A stretch of 64,000 nt of DNA from the NCBI RefSeq assembly GCF_921293095.1, contig NC_060253.1:96985073-97049072 (forward strand), given 5' to 3'. Below the pieces are notes generated by a model. The model was not told the origin of the DNA and did no database searches. It worked only from the letters and a program-made list of their open reading frames with translations. Within the stretch, counting starts at the first letter, position 1. Each line of letters starts with the position of its first letter. Source of the stretch: Ischnura elegans. Taxonomy: Eukaryota > Arthropoda > Insecta > Odonata > Coenagrionidae. Shown here piece after piece: positions 11,001-26,000 of the stretch. A program made the translations under genes and the position numbers.

Positions 11001-14000
11001 GGATTTCGCGCAACTTTGAAATTTTATTTCTCAGCTTATATATTGCGGGTGAGATTGCAACTTGGAAGATTAGTTAGTTGGATCTGCGGCGACAGCTTTT
11101 CCTCTCCAATAGCGTTGTTCTATCAATCGAATTTCGCGCGTTTTTAAATTTAATTTTCACGGGAGTCGGCTATGCTTGGAGGGCCCGGATGTGTACAGCC
11201 TGGATTCAATTACTCCCGTGCGCGTTGCATTGCGACCGGCATGCCATTGTTTTGAGTTCAGTGGCTCATGGTGGCAGCGCGCCATCTCGCAATTTTTCTG
11301 CATTGTGAGTGAAGAATTTGGGCAACATGTGCAGCGGGAATATTCGTTTCTTAATAATCAAAAGTTGTGAATTAGCCCCTGAAGAGCAACAAAGGGTTGC
11401 ATAAGAATTCATCGAGGGGGAGAATAAGGGCCGGATTTATATGAAAAGAAACCCTAGGCTATACCACTTATGAGGCCTATCACCTCCCGTTTTTAAGTTT
11501 TAAATTACATGAAAGATAATAAAATACATCGCTACTGTGTTATGTGAAACATGCTGTGATTGATAGTAACCTTTTAAAAAATAAATGATAGCGTTCACTG
11601 TTTTTAGAATAGTGTAATTTTTATTTTGCTACCAATTTTAATCCAGGCTCCTCTTGATCTTGCTGAGCCTAGAGCTGAAGCCTAGTTAGCCTATAGGAAA
11701 ATCCGGCTCTGTGTATGATAATGGAATTCTCAAGAGCAGGGATCTCCAAAATACGGCCCGCGGGCCGGATGCGGCCCGCGAAGGGCTTTCATCCGGCCCG
11801 CCCACTCGTTTCAAGTAGCGCGCGATTCTCGCTCGTTAAACTCTGTGAGACGCCGCTAGGAGCATTGCAGCGCTGTACTGCACATCAAAGTCGCCTTTAA
11901 CTGTTCGCAAATAAGAAATACGCCACCGGATACTTCAGGAGACGTTGGTATCGAATACTTCAGTCATCGGCAAATTTGCTATCCTGCTCGCGGGGCGATT
12001 CGGAACTTGGAATGTGGCCCTCGTGGCCTAGTAAATTGGAGACCCCTGCTCAAGAGAGATCATGAGGAGATGTCTTACCTTGAGCACGATGATGGCGGCG
12101 ATGAAGATGCAGGCGATGTTGACGAGCGTGAGGCAGAATGAGATGCAGCCGAGGATGGCGAGTTCGGAGGGTATGTAGTGCGAGTAGAGGGGCTCGTATG
12201 TAGAGGTCCAGTTGGCCAGCGACTCCCCCTCTATGTAAGGGATGCGCACTGTGTCCGGGTACATGAGCACGTTGCATGCCAGACCCCACATCATCCCCTG
12301 TGAGGAACAAAAGAAATCCATCCTGTCGTATCATGGCATTACTCTTCGCAAGAATTCGCAACTCCAGTTGTCGCTATTGCTGACTGCCTCACAACAGACT
12401 TACCCTAGGCGGCACTCACGCACACTCCAGGATTAATTGGCTGCTATATCAAGTTATTCTTTATTTAAGGCAATCGGGAGTCATTGACGTGATTATCAAT
12501 GTGGTTATGTCTGTTATTATCAATAAATCGCGATGATTAGGATTAAATTACGAATTTAAATAATGTGAAGTCTTGATAAATTGAAGGTCTGTTTATGCTA
12601 CGTCTGGATACGTCTATTTATGTCAAAAAATCCCGATAGTTAGGATTGAATTATTATGAATTTAAATAATACAAATTCTTGATGATATGATGGTCTAAGT
12701 TCAGGTTATGAATATACATACGTTATCTTGAATCTATAAATGAGCCAATGTGGCTCCTGGAAACTGATTGGTTTGGATAATCTACCTCAAGCTAGGTAAG
12801 CGGAACGCAACGGTTTTCGTTTGCGCCAATGTGAGAAGCGGCGATTCGTGCGCGTATCGCCCTCTGTCGGCGTCCATGTGAAGCAGGCCTAAATACGAGA
12901 AAGTACCCCAAATGGTAATCCGATCTGATTTTGAATGCTGCGAAAAAATATTTCTTTTCTCATTTATATGACCCAGAGACGCCATAATAGTGGAGGGCGA
13001 GGAGGGGGTATCCCTTCCCCCAAGTACGAGTGCGTGCCCCTGTACGGTTCGGGGAGTTGTCGAGGAAATGAAGTGAAACGATTGTGCTGAAGACGATCCT
13101 CGCTAAAGATTAAATGATGTTTATTAAAGCTAACGTCTCACCGTGCCCTAAGCATGCATACTTATTGTTACCATTACAGATTTTCAGTTAGTGGATAAAG
13201 TCAAGATATTCTCATTTTTCAGATTTTATGGAGATAAAACCCTTTAGATTAAACTGATTTGCACCTGATAGAATATTACTTTTGTTTTACAAAAGGGAAT
13301 ATTTGGCAACAGTGGTATTCTTGGATTTATTTCGACTGCTTTCAAACACCCCGCGATCGGCCGATGCTCTACGGGGGTGGGAATATGTTACATTTTAAAA
13401 TGCCGCGTGGGTGGGGGAACAACGATTCAAGCCGCGTTCACGACATCGCATATTTCCAAAATTAGTACACTTTTTTACACCTTTAATTCTAACTCATAAG
13501 TTGCATACATTCTAACGCCCCTTGCGGACGAAAATATTTCAATTTGGACATTCAGGTCGCGAAGGCTCTGTACCATATAACACCACAGTCGCGGATGCCT
13601 CCTGCTCTGAGCTTCCTTTGGTTGAGTCTGTACTTGCCTGATTAAGGCTTGACTGAATCAAACGCTCTAGATGAAAGTACTCGCTCTATTTAATGGACAC
13701 TCACGCAGTTGACAACAGGTGGCAGGAGCGAGGCGGAGATGGCGACGCCGATAAGGGGACCAGCGCTGCCTGCCAGCAATGCCAGCGCCACGCCAGTGCC
13801 GGACGGAAGCGCCACCAGGATTCCCGTCCACAGCGAGCGGTAGTTGCCCCTGCGGAAACGACAAAAAAGGAAAACATGGTCATTCGGTAGGCCTCTCGCA
13901 TCTGATCATGTCAAGGGTTGTATCTGGAAGAGGCACCAGTTCGATCCATTGCAGCTTGATTTTTTTAAAAGCCACTTCGGATGCAATTTTATCGGTTTTC

Positions 14001-17000
14001 CAAAATGCCCTTTGCGCGGCGATGATATAAGAACCAGGGGCGGAGCTAGGACTAAAGACTAGGGGGGGTTTCAGGTGCAACTAATACTGGTATGTGTGGA
14101 GGTATGGCATACCAGCCAGGGTAAGCGGGAGGTTGGAGGGCCCTCCGCCAGAAAAAAAATTATGATAAATGGTTCAAAATGGTGAGTTTTACGGCGTTCT
14201 GAGAGATCTTTTATTAATCCTGACACTATTCTATAAGTAATATTAATCAAATTAAATAAAATAGATTAAACTTAAAAAATTGACTGAGATCTGGGGGGGT
14301 TATCCCCCAAAACCCCCCTCGCTGCGCCACTTCTCTGGACCACCAAAGAGTCGCGCGGCGCAAGCAGAACTCGAATAAAACTGGCTAAAAAGCATTTCAT
14401 GCTGCACCACTGATAACAACGGTCCATTTAATATCAATATTTACCCAATAATATTTAAAATCATGACGAATTGCGTTGAAAAGCCTTCTACTCGGAAAAC
14501 TTAAATGATTGCTGGCATGCACGCTTAAACCATGCCGTTGACTACGCACCACTTCGAGGGAAACCAAGAAGTACGAGAGTTGAGCGAAGCTTTGATGAAA
14601 AATTCGTAATAAATGCCCTGAAAACCTTCTGGGCGGCTGAATATATTCAAATTGAGTATGTTTAAAGAAATTTTGGGTCATGAATAACACCTTAATGATT
14701 TCATTAGCAGGTAAGGCAGCTGCCGTTTACATGCGAGAGATAGTAATATTTATGAAATTTTTATGAATATAAATTAAATCTTCTATATTATTTCTACTGT
14801 GTAGATACCTTTTTCTCAACTTATACGCAACCAAACTCTACAAATGAGGTAACAAAATGCGCAGAATTTATCGGAGAACATGCGACGGCATATCTTACTT
14901 CCTAAATATTGCTATTGTTTCCTAAAATTGGTTTTTAAATAATTTAGAAAAAAAACAAAAACAAAAAAATAAAACAAAAACCGGTAAATATTCCTGACGT
15001 TAACGGCGCACAAACTGATACATTTGTTCATTTGCAACAATTACTCGCATTCTTTAAATAACTTTTATCAAAATGCGGCTGATTCCACATTCAAGTCTCC
15101 TGTTGATACGTGAGTATGAGTCATCATGTGCGTTTAACAGAGGATAGTGTAATTACTTCCAATGTTGTGTTTAAAGAGGTCCTCTGACCTCAATTTGTAC
15201 GTGAAAATTCCAATTAAATTTGTACATTAGACCCTGCCTTTTTTTATACATTTTAAAATTAGAAACGCGCCTATCCCTCTGTGGACCTGCATTGAAAAGA
15301 GTGGGGGAAGCCCGCTGGGAGCTGGCGCAGCACTTTCGTTAACTTTATTTGTAGTATTGAAAAATTAAAATTTCAAAGTTGAAAATCGATATTTTTTGCA
15401 TTTAAAAGTGTTATTTTGATATTACAGTTGAATTTCGAATTGAAAATTTAATTTTAGCGAGTAATCATGAACTGTATCTGTAATTCAAAATTAGGGAGCA
15501 ATTCCTACTTTGAATTTGATGTACAATTGAAATGTATTTCGCTTAACTCTGGCCTATCCTTCATTTCGAAGGAGAACCGAGTCGATTATGGTGACTGCAA
15601 CTCACCTGCCCTTCATCTCGGTGGTGGGCCAGTCGGCAGTTCCCCACGGATTCTCGGCGCTGCCGATGATCAGGCCGAAGATGAATCCGAAGACGAGACA
15701 GAGGCCGAGGCCAGTGAGCTCCGTCCGGACGCCCATCAGCTGCAGACGCCGGTCTGCGATCACCACGCCGAAAGTGGCCGTCACGATGGGACCCTGTCAC
15801 ACGGAAATCATTCATTCACATGTCTGCCAGAACAGAATTCATTCTTCTTCTGGTCGTCGGCAAATTAATCGGTGAATAAAAATAAAATACAATATATCGT
15901 ATGTAATATAAATCGTATAAAAGATAGATAATAAGCTTTTTCCAAAAACATCATAAAATGTGACTAAATGTAAAACATAAGCTTTTCATCACTCGGAGAA
16001 CAATATATGAATACTGATTTGTTTTATTATAAATGTGTTTAGAAGAGCCTGATGGATGATCGATAAGTTTTGCCACGCAATATTGGTATATAAACCTAAT
16101 CATAACCAACGCTTTATTATCCGAATGATGGAAATATTAATTTTTTACTTTTTAGTGCATTTTATGCTATTTTTGGAACAAGTATATTCTTTAATATTTT
16201 TTCTTTTTAGTGTTGAATAATGCAATCGGTTAAACCAGAACCATTGTTTAAGAAATTTATGCCAAAAAATTATAACTAATGCTACCTATTGAAAAAATTA
16301 TTTTCCATGTGTAAAGTTAGATAATTATCTTAATTAGACAATTGAATAAAATTTCAAATGTATGATTATTAAATATTATATTGTCATCAGAAACGAGCAA
16401 GTGTGAAAAATTTCAAGCCAATTCGACGATGAGAAGTGGGTTAAAAATCAATGGCAAGATTCTACCGATGAAACAGACGCAGAAAGTTAAGAAAAATGAT
16501 GTGAAAATTAAATTTACCTTAACAGCGATTCGAACCCAGGCCTCCCGATTGCCGGTCAAGTATGCCAACAATTACACCACCAAGCCATCTTATTCGATCG
16601 TGAATCTCAGACTTTCGATGTGAATCACAGACTTCCAAGGTGAATCTCTCTTCTGAATTGAGACCCATTTCTCTCCGACAGTGGCTTAAGAAGCACGACC
16701 ACCGTCTCTTGTGCCACAATGTGGACTTAAGTTGTCAACACTTAGTTCGGTAAATATTGTCAGAGATTGGTCTTGAAAGAAGAGGGCTTGTGGTGGCGTA
16801 ACTGGTATCACACCTGACCATCGTTCGGAAAATCCAGGTTCGAATCTCGGTTAAGTCAAATGATTTTTCCAAGGCGAAATTTATCCATGATGTTAATTTA
16901 CACCCGTGAGGGTGACTGAGTACAGCGTTATTCGTTCGCTGCAGTGCTTTGTGATTCATGGGTGGTTGTGGTTAACTAGTCATATTCTCCATTTAATGCA

Positions 17001-20000
17001 AGAATGGCTTCTCTCCGTCACCCAATCGTGTGTTTCATGGAATTTAGTCTTCCAGATGTAGTCGAGATTTTGGAATAGATTTTCCCGTGGTGGTCAGTTA
17101 CGCATGGATCTGTGTGCAAATAAAGTATCACTCCCTTTCCTTCCATCACCAATCATAAGTTCCCCAAATTACTCAACTCGACGGCAGGATTTGGATTTGT
17201 GAGGTCAGGTCTTTTCCCAGTAGCCGCAAGAATCTCACAGATTCAGGGTAGGTGGGTTACAGCCATTCTTTGGCCTACCTCGAACTTCAAGGATTACCAA
17301 TTGGGAGTGTTATATGGCTTTACCCGGGATTTGAACCACGGGCTGTTCGATCAGTTGCTCAAAGCCACATCCACTGGGCCACCACGCTCCCCTCTACCGA
17401 TAGGGAGAATAACTGAGAATTCTCCATTTCATTAATTATTTGGTGAAAAAGTATTGAAAATATTTTATAATCATATGTTTTTAAATAAATAAAAGATCTT
17501 TCCAAGTAGGCTTGGTGGGAAATATTTCCAAGTGGGAAAAATTCCAAGGTGGGAAATAAAAGATCGTAGCACTTTTCCACAAGATTTTTTAATGCGCACA
17601 ACGCGTTTCGGCTCACTGAGCCATCATCTGGTACAAGACACTGCAAAATATTTGAAAATCTCCTTTATACCCTTGAGAAATATAGTTGGGGAGGATTTGA
17701 CATCTTTGAAGGAGGGGGTGGGAACGGGCATACAGAGTAGAGACAGTGGGAAAAGATACAACTACGGGATGTGGAAGCCGCGTTGGAAGGAGGGCTCTAG
17801 TCATAACTGTAAAATAACGACACGTGGGGAAGAACCGTAGAAAAACTGGAGGGGGGTTGAGAAGAGTGAAAAAAGGGGGGGCGTTAGGGTAAAAAGAGAG
17901 GCCGCGTATCTTTAGAAAGGGAGAGGAGTAAGTAGCGACGCAGGAAAAGAGGCGGGGGTGAGGAGTCCCTTTGGGTTAGCTGAGAAGGAGTGAAAGTTAG
18001 CGGGGGTACCGGGAGGAAATTGCCAGCAAAAGAAAATGGTCAAACACAATACGAAGAGACGCTGGGCGGACGGGAAACACCCTGTGGATGTTGGGGTCAG
18101 TTAAGGCGTGGGTGAAAAAAGAATTTGATCATTTGTTTTCGGGAAGGGGAAGGAGAGGAGAGTGGGTGAAAAACACTTGCTCATTCATGAGCATATTCAT
18201 ATCACTCTGTACAATTTCGAATTGTTCTAAAACATCAAGTCTTGTGCCCTTACTTTCGAAGTGTAGAATTTCAAGTTGAAAATGACAACAATGCAAAGTC
18301 TATAGTAAGTGTTTGGCGAGAAGTGACGTTTCACCTCCATTTTTCCAGCACCCTTTATGTTCTTTCATTCTGGTAATGAAACTTATAATTATATGTAAAG
18401 CTTTGAAGTGATCACAAAATCCGGGAATTTTCGACTTTGGACGAGTCCATTGTATGGTCCTACCGAGACCTCAGAGAAAATCGTATTGGCAAAGTGATGA
18501 CAACATCACTCCCGTTCTCTTCAGAAACGATGATCATGAGGCAGGCATTGAAGTTAATCTCTTCGCAGATATGAAGTTAGAGCCGGGTGAGGAATATACG
18601 GTCTGAGTGGATGCCGGAGATGTCTACAGCGGTATCAACTATGGGCGGCGGAGACAATGACCGCATGAGCTTCAGACTTTACAACTCGCGCGACACCCCA
18701 GCTGCACCCGATTAGAATTTATCTTCGATATATTACGCAAACAATCAGTTGGACTCTTCCATAGAAAATTGGGCTCGGGGTAATTGTGGTTCAATTCGAG
18801 TGTGGAGTTGGTGTGAAGTGGATCTCGAATTGTTTTCTTACCATGAGCGGTGAGATGAGCATGGCCGCCACGATGTTAACAGAGCTGTTTTCCACGAGGC
18901 CCATCGCTGCCACCATCCTGCGAAAGAATCACGTGATCAATTGACCGATAATCCAGCGCACTAGGCCGTGCAAGGGCGGTGAAAAAAATCGTAGAAAAAG
19001 AGGGAAATCGTCGACAACGCTGTTTCGAATAACACTGAATTGGTGGGAAAACCTGCGAGAGGAAACAAAATGTTCGATTAATAAATTCTTCTCGGGTTCT
19101 CCATTGGTTAAAATTCTTCATAGCCGACGTTTCAATGGTCGATTAGTACATCGTCCTCAGGGTAGGTGATTGTCAAATTGTTATCTGGAAGTTAGGTTTC
19201 ACGCGATTGGTCGCCACAGTGGACTGGCTTTTTGACAGCCATACCGGTGTGATCCTTTGATTTTTCCAAAATTTCAAAACGGATTTCCAGGTATTGTTAA
19301 TGGCATAGCCTGTCTAACGATTGCAATTGTGACCACCCAATCGAATTTCTTTGGCATCACTAACAACCCTATCCCAAGATTATGCGGATCACGTCAATGT
19401 GTTGGCATCATCGAATCTGTTGGCGTGGTCATGTTGGATGCCATGTCCAGCGATGGCTAAGTTTTGTGATTACCCCATTCTTAGGTTCCGGTTATACTCT
19501 TTCAGCCTAGATTTTAACTTTCGATATTTTGGCTGTCATCAGTCATCCTCCTCCGCGGGCTAAATACATAGATACCTTGCATTAAATACATGTTCGCAAA
19601 ATTTTTTTTACGTACTTTAAGGCATTAATTGCCTGTAGAGAAACAAAAACCCAAGGTATAATCAATTGAATAGGGCATCAAAAGCTCGAAGCCGGACTTG
19701 CTATGAAATGTTTTAGACCAGAGCATCGAAGCTCACTGAATATTTGAGGAAAACTTTTATGGAAATCATACGATTGAGGTGTGAGGGAAAAATTTGGAAG
19801 TTAAATTTAACATAATTTTGATATTGATTAACGTGCATGTCATTACACGTAAGCTTTACTTCAATACTATAACTTAATAGGCTAGCAGAAGTTGCAATTT
19901 TCGTACGGTTATAAATATAATATATCTGTTATTTTATTCTTCATCACTATTTCACAGTTATTGCCAGAAAAGCAGAAACTTTCCTGCAGTTTCTTAACTT

Positions 20001-23000
20001 ACAGCTTTTGATGAGACCATTCAAGGTTAGGTCACAAGCGTTTTTCTTGAAGAAGTGTCAACGACTCATAAGATCGTACGCAAATTTATGATACCTGATG
20101 GTCATTAATTGAATAGGACAAACAAAAAATGATGAAATACAGATATTTGGGGCACACCTCATTTCACTCATATGATTTTAGATCAACTGTCATTTTATTC
20201 CATCATAATTTCTTGTGAAATAAAAAATTATGATGTTAATTCCTTACCTCGAATCCCATCATTCTACATTAAATTATGGAGAATTGTATATTCTACGTTT
20301 TCAAAAGATAAGGAAAGGTCCAGCGATGAGAGCGATAACATCCACATAATACCTTGCGACAGCCCCTAAATGATTCAAGACCCCAACGCCCAACGAGGAG
20401 ATGCTGCTGAGGTCGGAGAAATAGAGTATAGTAAACTTGAGCTTATCAGTTTTCGAAGGCTTAATCAGCGCTCGAAACCAAAATCTCTTATTGTAAAAAA
20501 CTGAAAATCAAATGCCATCAAGAGTTTAAGTGACAACTCCAGAAAAATAAAAGAATCCGTAAAATAGCTTAAAATTAGATTTTTTTTTCGTGATCAATTT
20601 AGTTTGCTGATATTGCTACTCTTAATGAAAGAAAAATTCTAAAAGGCAGGGAATTTCTTACGGCACCATGGTTGCGGTGGAGGCAGGAGTCATCAGACTT
20701 GTGGCTGACCGAAGTGACAGTGCTGCACTCACCCGGCCGTGACGACAAGCAGGACAAAGTCGAACGTTAGCTCCCCGCTGCTTCGCACTCCGTCCACCAC
20801 CTGTGCCACCGTCAGCTTGGAGCGCACCGAATCCACGAATTTGGCCCATGCGGTCCCTTTGGCGCTGCCGTCGGCCGGACCCCTCTCGTTGCAAGGGAAA
20901 AAAATGACTCATTAGTTGACTATTCATGTGGATTCAAGTACACGATAACTCAAAGGTCAACAGAAGCATCTCGGTGTGAAGGATATTTGTAAAATCTAGT
21001 TTTTTTTGAGAATGTATCGACAAAAATCAAATGTCAAACCTCGAAAGCGAAATAATAGGCTTTGAAAGGTTTCCTGACTGCGCAATAGCAACGAAATTGT
21101 ACGGATATAAAAATACAAAAATGATTTGGATATTGTGCGAATTTCTATTTTATAGCAAAGGAAAGGGCCTCACATTTCATTTTAATTAAAAAGATGCAAC
21201 TGAAGTTGCGTGCCTGTAGAGAAAGAATACCAACTTTTACTGTGAGGAGTGGTAAAATTATGGAGATTTCAGTCACATTACTGGAGACACCCTTTCCTAC
21301 GGATAAAACCTTGTTGCAGTGAAATGATCCCCACTGCTGTTTTATTAAGTCATATTAATCGTGGGTTTTGAATTAATTGTAATTAATAATAATATTTTTA
21401 AGCAATAAATGCTCGCTTGATCCTTGCAACGCCTGGCTAATGGCGTTTGGGGCGGGTTGGAGAATCGTGGGTTCACTTGATCGTGTACTTACTCCACTCC
21501 GTCGCTGGTGGCCTCGTCCTCAATTCCCTCGCTTTGCTTGAACACGCTGCACGGCAGCACGCTGAAACGAACAACGAGGAAATGTAAGCAACATTTTGAA
21601 GGCCAAAATCTCCAATTGATAGGCGAGTTTATCCTTTGTTTTTTTCATGAAATTTCACACGATTGTCTCATTTTTTCATTGGTGTAATTGGTATTATGAT
21701 ATAATTTTCAGAGAGTTAATTTTAAACTAGAAAGAGAAATTGACAAGGGTTGAAATACACTGAACCGAGGTAAAATCCTCTCTCAGTGGTTAACTTTTTA
21801 TGTATTCAAATTCTTGTATTTCCGGAGAATATGGTATTCACTATGATGATATATGGAACAAAACTTTTTTTCTTGAAGGATTATTTCACCCGAATTCAGA
21901 CTGATATTGACCCTGTATATACCACAATTTGATGCAAATTGAAGTAGCTTTTTACCTCCTCAAATTTCACATTTTGTGCTCCAAATATTCCTGTTAACTA
22001 TTTTTCAAATACAATCTTAAGTTCTTGTTAACATAGTAAGAACGCATACCATTTATTACCAGCTGCATTGCTCAAAAAAAGTCGAACGCAGTCAGGGAAA
22101 TATAAAATGTCCTCCGCCATGATTGAAAAAATACGACTGAATTTATTTCTTAGGAAAAACCACCAATTGGGCGCTTTGGCGCCGCAAGTAAAATTCTGAA
22201 ACAAAGCACTCTCAATAATATTAAGACATCCTTTTGTTATTTATTTTGCTTCATGATATTAGCTCAAAAAGTTATTCCAAAAATTATCATTGTGGACGAG
22301 GTTCATGGGAGTGGCTACTGTTAGCTTCGCAGCTGTTTGTCGGTTCTGGATACGCACCTGACGAGAGAGTTGAGTCGCCTGCCGAAGCCCAGTTCGGAGA
22401 GGAAGTGTAGTGTGTTCTCGCACTGGTCGCCAGCGCTCACGGGAAACGTCACCTGCGAACCGAAAATATTTAGATTATTCTACCTCTTTTAAGTCTTGTT
22501 TCATCTCAATGGGTGCCTTAGAGACACGTAATCCAGATTTGGACATTTCTAGCCTCTTCTTGGTAGGTAAAATTAGTGCAGATAATGACGTAAGAAGATG
22601 AATTTGAAACGATGTACAATTTTTGGGAATTCGAGGTCATAGGAGTGGAATTTATAACTTTTTTTCGAGCAATATTCTAGTTGTGAAGAAAGTCGTTCAG
22701 TTAACAAAAGAGAATCACTCTCGCTGCAATTTGCGTAATTTTTCGTAAAAATGGTCATCACGATGCATGAACCAATGGTTCATTGGACCACGTGAACTGA
22801 TTTATTTCTTTCAATTACCGCTATTCGTACAGTGGTGAGACGAAGGTATCCTCTCGGCACTACCATAAACCTTTTTGCATAGTCACCATTGTATGTACGG
22901 ACATGAACCGGAAACAGTCATATGTAACAGAGGTGTTTGACATCAACTGATTTTGACGTGACTTCGTGGAACGAGGGGATATTCATGGTAGAACATAAAA

Positions 23001-26000
23001 ACACAATACAATTTCATAAACTTTATGTTGCTGTCGATACTAGTCGACAGCAACGTAAAGTTTATGGAGCTGTACTGTACTTTTTTGTTCTGCCATGAAA
23101 GAAGAGTTTGTTTTGGTCTGAAACAAGGTATTTTGCACATATATTATTTAGTCCAAGCATTGAATACCAACTAGGAATGCTATTAGGAATGTGTTATTAT
23201 TATCATGCTATATATATTAAGCTTATATCATAGAGTCTGTTTTATGCGATATATACTAGAATATACAATAGGCTGATATCGTTTGCGATGTTGTTTTTAA
23301 TTGCCATTTTGGCCAGTTTGTGTAGAAGATCAATTAAAACACTTCTTGCGCATATGTTTGTGCAATAAAGTTGTACATTCTTTAGTGACAGAATTTTCAA
23401 TGAGGTTTATTCTAAGTACACGAGCATTAGGCGCATTCGATGAGATCACCAATGCCGGAAAACGGAGATTCAGTTGACATATTGGGATAGTTTTCGGGTA
23501 CAGGAAATGCAGAATTGGTTAAAATAGACAATTTTCCTAAAATTACCAACAAAGCACTATTTTTAAGCTCAACATCATCTTGCTTCAGCGATTCATATAA
23601 TGATGGTGGAAAATATTACCGTTTCACTCAATCATTTCCAGGTGATGATTCCAGGGATGGTAATCCCATCCCTTTTTCCTTCACTCAGCGCATTCCTTTT
23701 TCCGTCACTGAAACCATCGCTGGCACCGTCTTTCGACCAATCAGAACATGAGGTCGCTTACAGCGATTATAATGACACGCTTTTAATTGAATCACAGTGG
23801 TCAATACGGTAAGTGACGAAATAAGCGAAGGAAAAAGGGATGGTGGGAATAATTGTGTGATTCAAAAAATTGAGGGGTAGAGTGATCACTCTTACCCCTG
23901 TCCCTGGAAAACCTATCGCTGGAGATATCACTCTGAAGGACGGAAAAAATGATCCCGTGATTCAGGCTTTAAAATAAACCACTTGCTCTCGTTTGATGTT
24001 TTCATGAAATGCTCCTCAAATCATGACTAGAAGCCATTTATGCATTTTTGGCTAGAGCAGGTACACCTACCTGGTAGAAGTTCCCGCTGCGGCATTTGCT
24101 CCATACAGCAGCAGTGTCGAGGGAGAGGCTGGACAGCAATTCCTCCAGCACCTGCCAACGAACAAAATAGTCGATCAAATCATTGCTGCGGTTCAAAAAG
24201 GAGAGCCTCTTTTTCAAAATTTAAATTTGTATATATTAAATACGACTCAAAAAGGTTTCCCAGCACTCTTGGACGAAGTTTAACTTTCTCTTTTGTTGTA
24301 TGTTATTCTGAGGCCATTGACCTGTAGTAAGGTAAGTAATATGGCAATAGATGAATATCCATACCTTTCAATCAGAGGAGTGAATTAAGTAGTTAACGAA
24401 TTTTTATTTACCATGCTTGATCATTATGGCACAATGCTATCCTATCCGTATAGTTGGAAGTCATTAGTATTGTTGCCTACTTGACGCGTATGCAAGATTT
24501 CAGTGAGGAGCGTTGGAAAACTATGACAACCGACCGTGCTAATGCGAGCACAAATTTCAATAATATCGTATTAGCTTTATGTCTAAGTGGAAGGTCTGTA
24601 AAATACTGACTATTCAGAAACAAAATTTATCTCCCGATGTCCGCTTACTCAAAAACTCGGCAAAAAATCCCGGAACGCGTCTTGAAACAGCACATAATCT
24701 ACGTATAATATAGGTACCAAAGATGATAAAATATCTACAGGAAAGTTGAAATTTTCCCTCTTTTAAGAACATATTCCTTTTTTTGAAACTGCTGAAACCA
24801 TTTATGCAAGCTCGATAGTCGGAAATACATTATATTTAATAATTTCTCACATTATAGAGTTCTGGAGTATGTATGTACATATAACTTATTATTTTCCGTC
24901 GAATTTTGGAAGAGCAGGTGAAAAACATTCATTGATAAATATTTTACTTTCAATTACTTTATATTTCACTTTTTACAAGAACTGAGATTTATTTGCTTGA
25001 ATTGTGTATTTTTTCGTTGTAACTGATGCTTGTCTTTCAGGGATTGATAATAATTCAATGAATATTTTAAATTAAAGTCGGCGAAACAAGAAAATGATTT
25101 GAACTCCTGTGGGACGATGCGCTTGCAGTAACGATGCTGGCAAAGTGGGAAATGTACGTTTGTAAGTGCTTAACAAAAATGTCAAACATGTGCGAAATTT
25201 CGAGGAAAACATCCAGGAAAGCATCGGTTGAAAATGTAAGTGGGTAAGTGTAACTGGTAGGAAAATGAGCAGACTTTTATAATTCGACGCAGGCGGCACG
25301 GCGTCCGGGCGTAATTTGTTTTGGAACACGATACACGCTTCGGCGTCGACGAAGATGATTTATACTGTGCGAATAGATACCTATTAATTAAATATTGAAT
25401 TCTATGAATTAATTAGTGCAAAACTAAGTTGAATCCTACTACTGAGTATATTCTAGGAGACGCACGATCAAAAAGTAAAAAAGATATGAGATTTCGGTCA
25501 TAAATAGAAAAATTCAATTTTGTGACTCGCATAATACTATTAAAGATTCCGCGAAGGGAAAATTAGATCCCGAAAGAAGGTATTTTTCGACCCACGCTAA
25601 TACCAGAGCCTAAATATGACCATGATTCACCCATAATAGTCGGTAATCCTTTTTACTGAATATTTAAATGCGATGCGATGGTGGTGGGCGTAACATGGTG
25701 AAACTCCTTCATGATGCACAAAGGTTAAGAAAAGACTTAGCTGTTTCACAAAATAAGGTTTATTTTGTGAAACAGCTAAGTCTTTTCTTAACCTTTGTGC
25801 ATCTGAATATTTAAGTTGAATAGATTGTTAAAGTAAATGCTCACTAAATTGTGCCCACGTAAGCCCCATCGTTAGGGTGTAGGTATAAGGAGAACCAAGG
25901 GTGCAGCTAGGAATTAAGGCTGGGGGGGGGGGGGGGGAGGGTTAAGGTGCAACTAATACCTGGGTGTGTGGGGGTATGGAATACCCACCAGGATAAGCGG

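Larger units (their letters stand above)
15870..18841. other. Intron 6 of the DUF389 gene
   Basis: AT-rich at first (15870-16380, nothing seen). Three tRNA-derived SINE pieces follow, then a hammerhead-like fold at 17601-17630. After that comes a purine-rich GGGG/GAAA stretch (17700-18170) without similarity to a gene. The rest shows no recognised feature. Confidence 0.5.
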
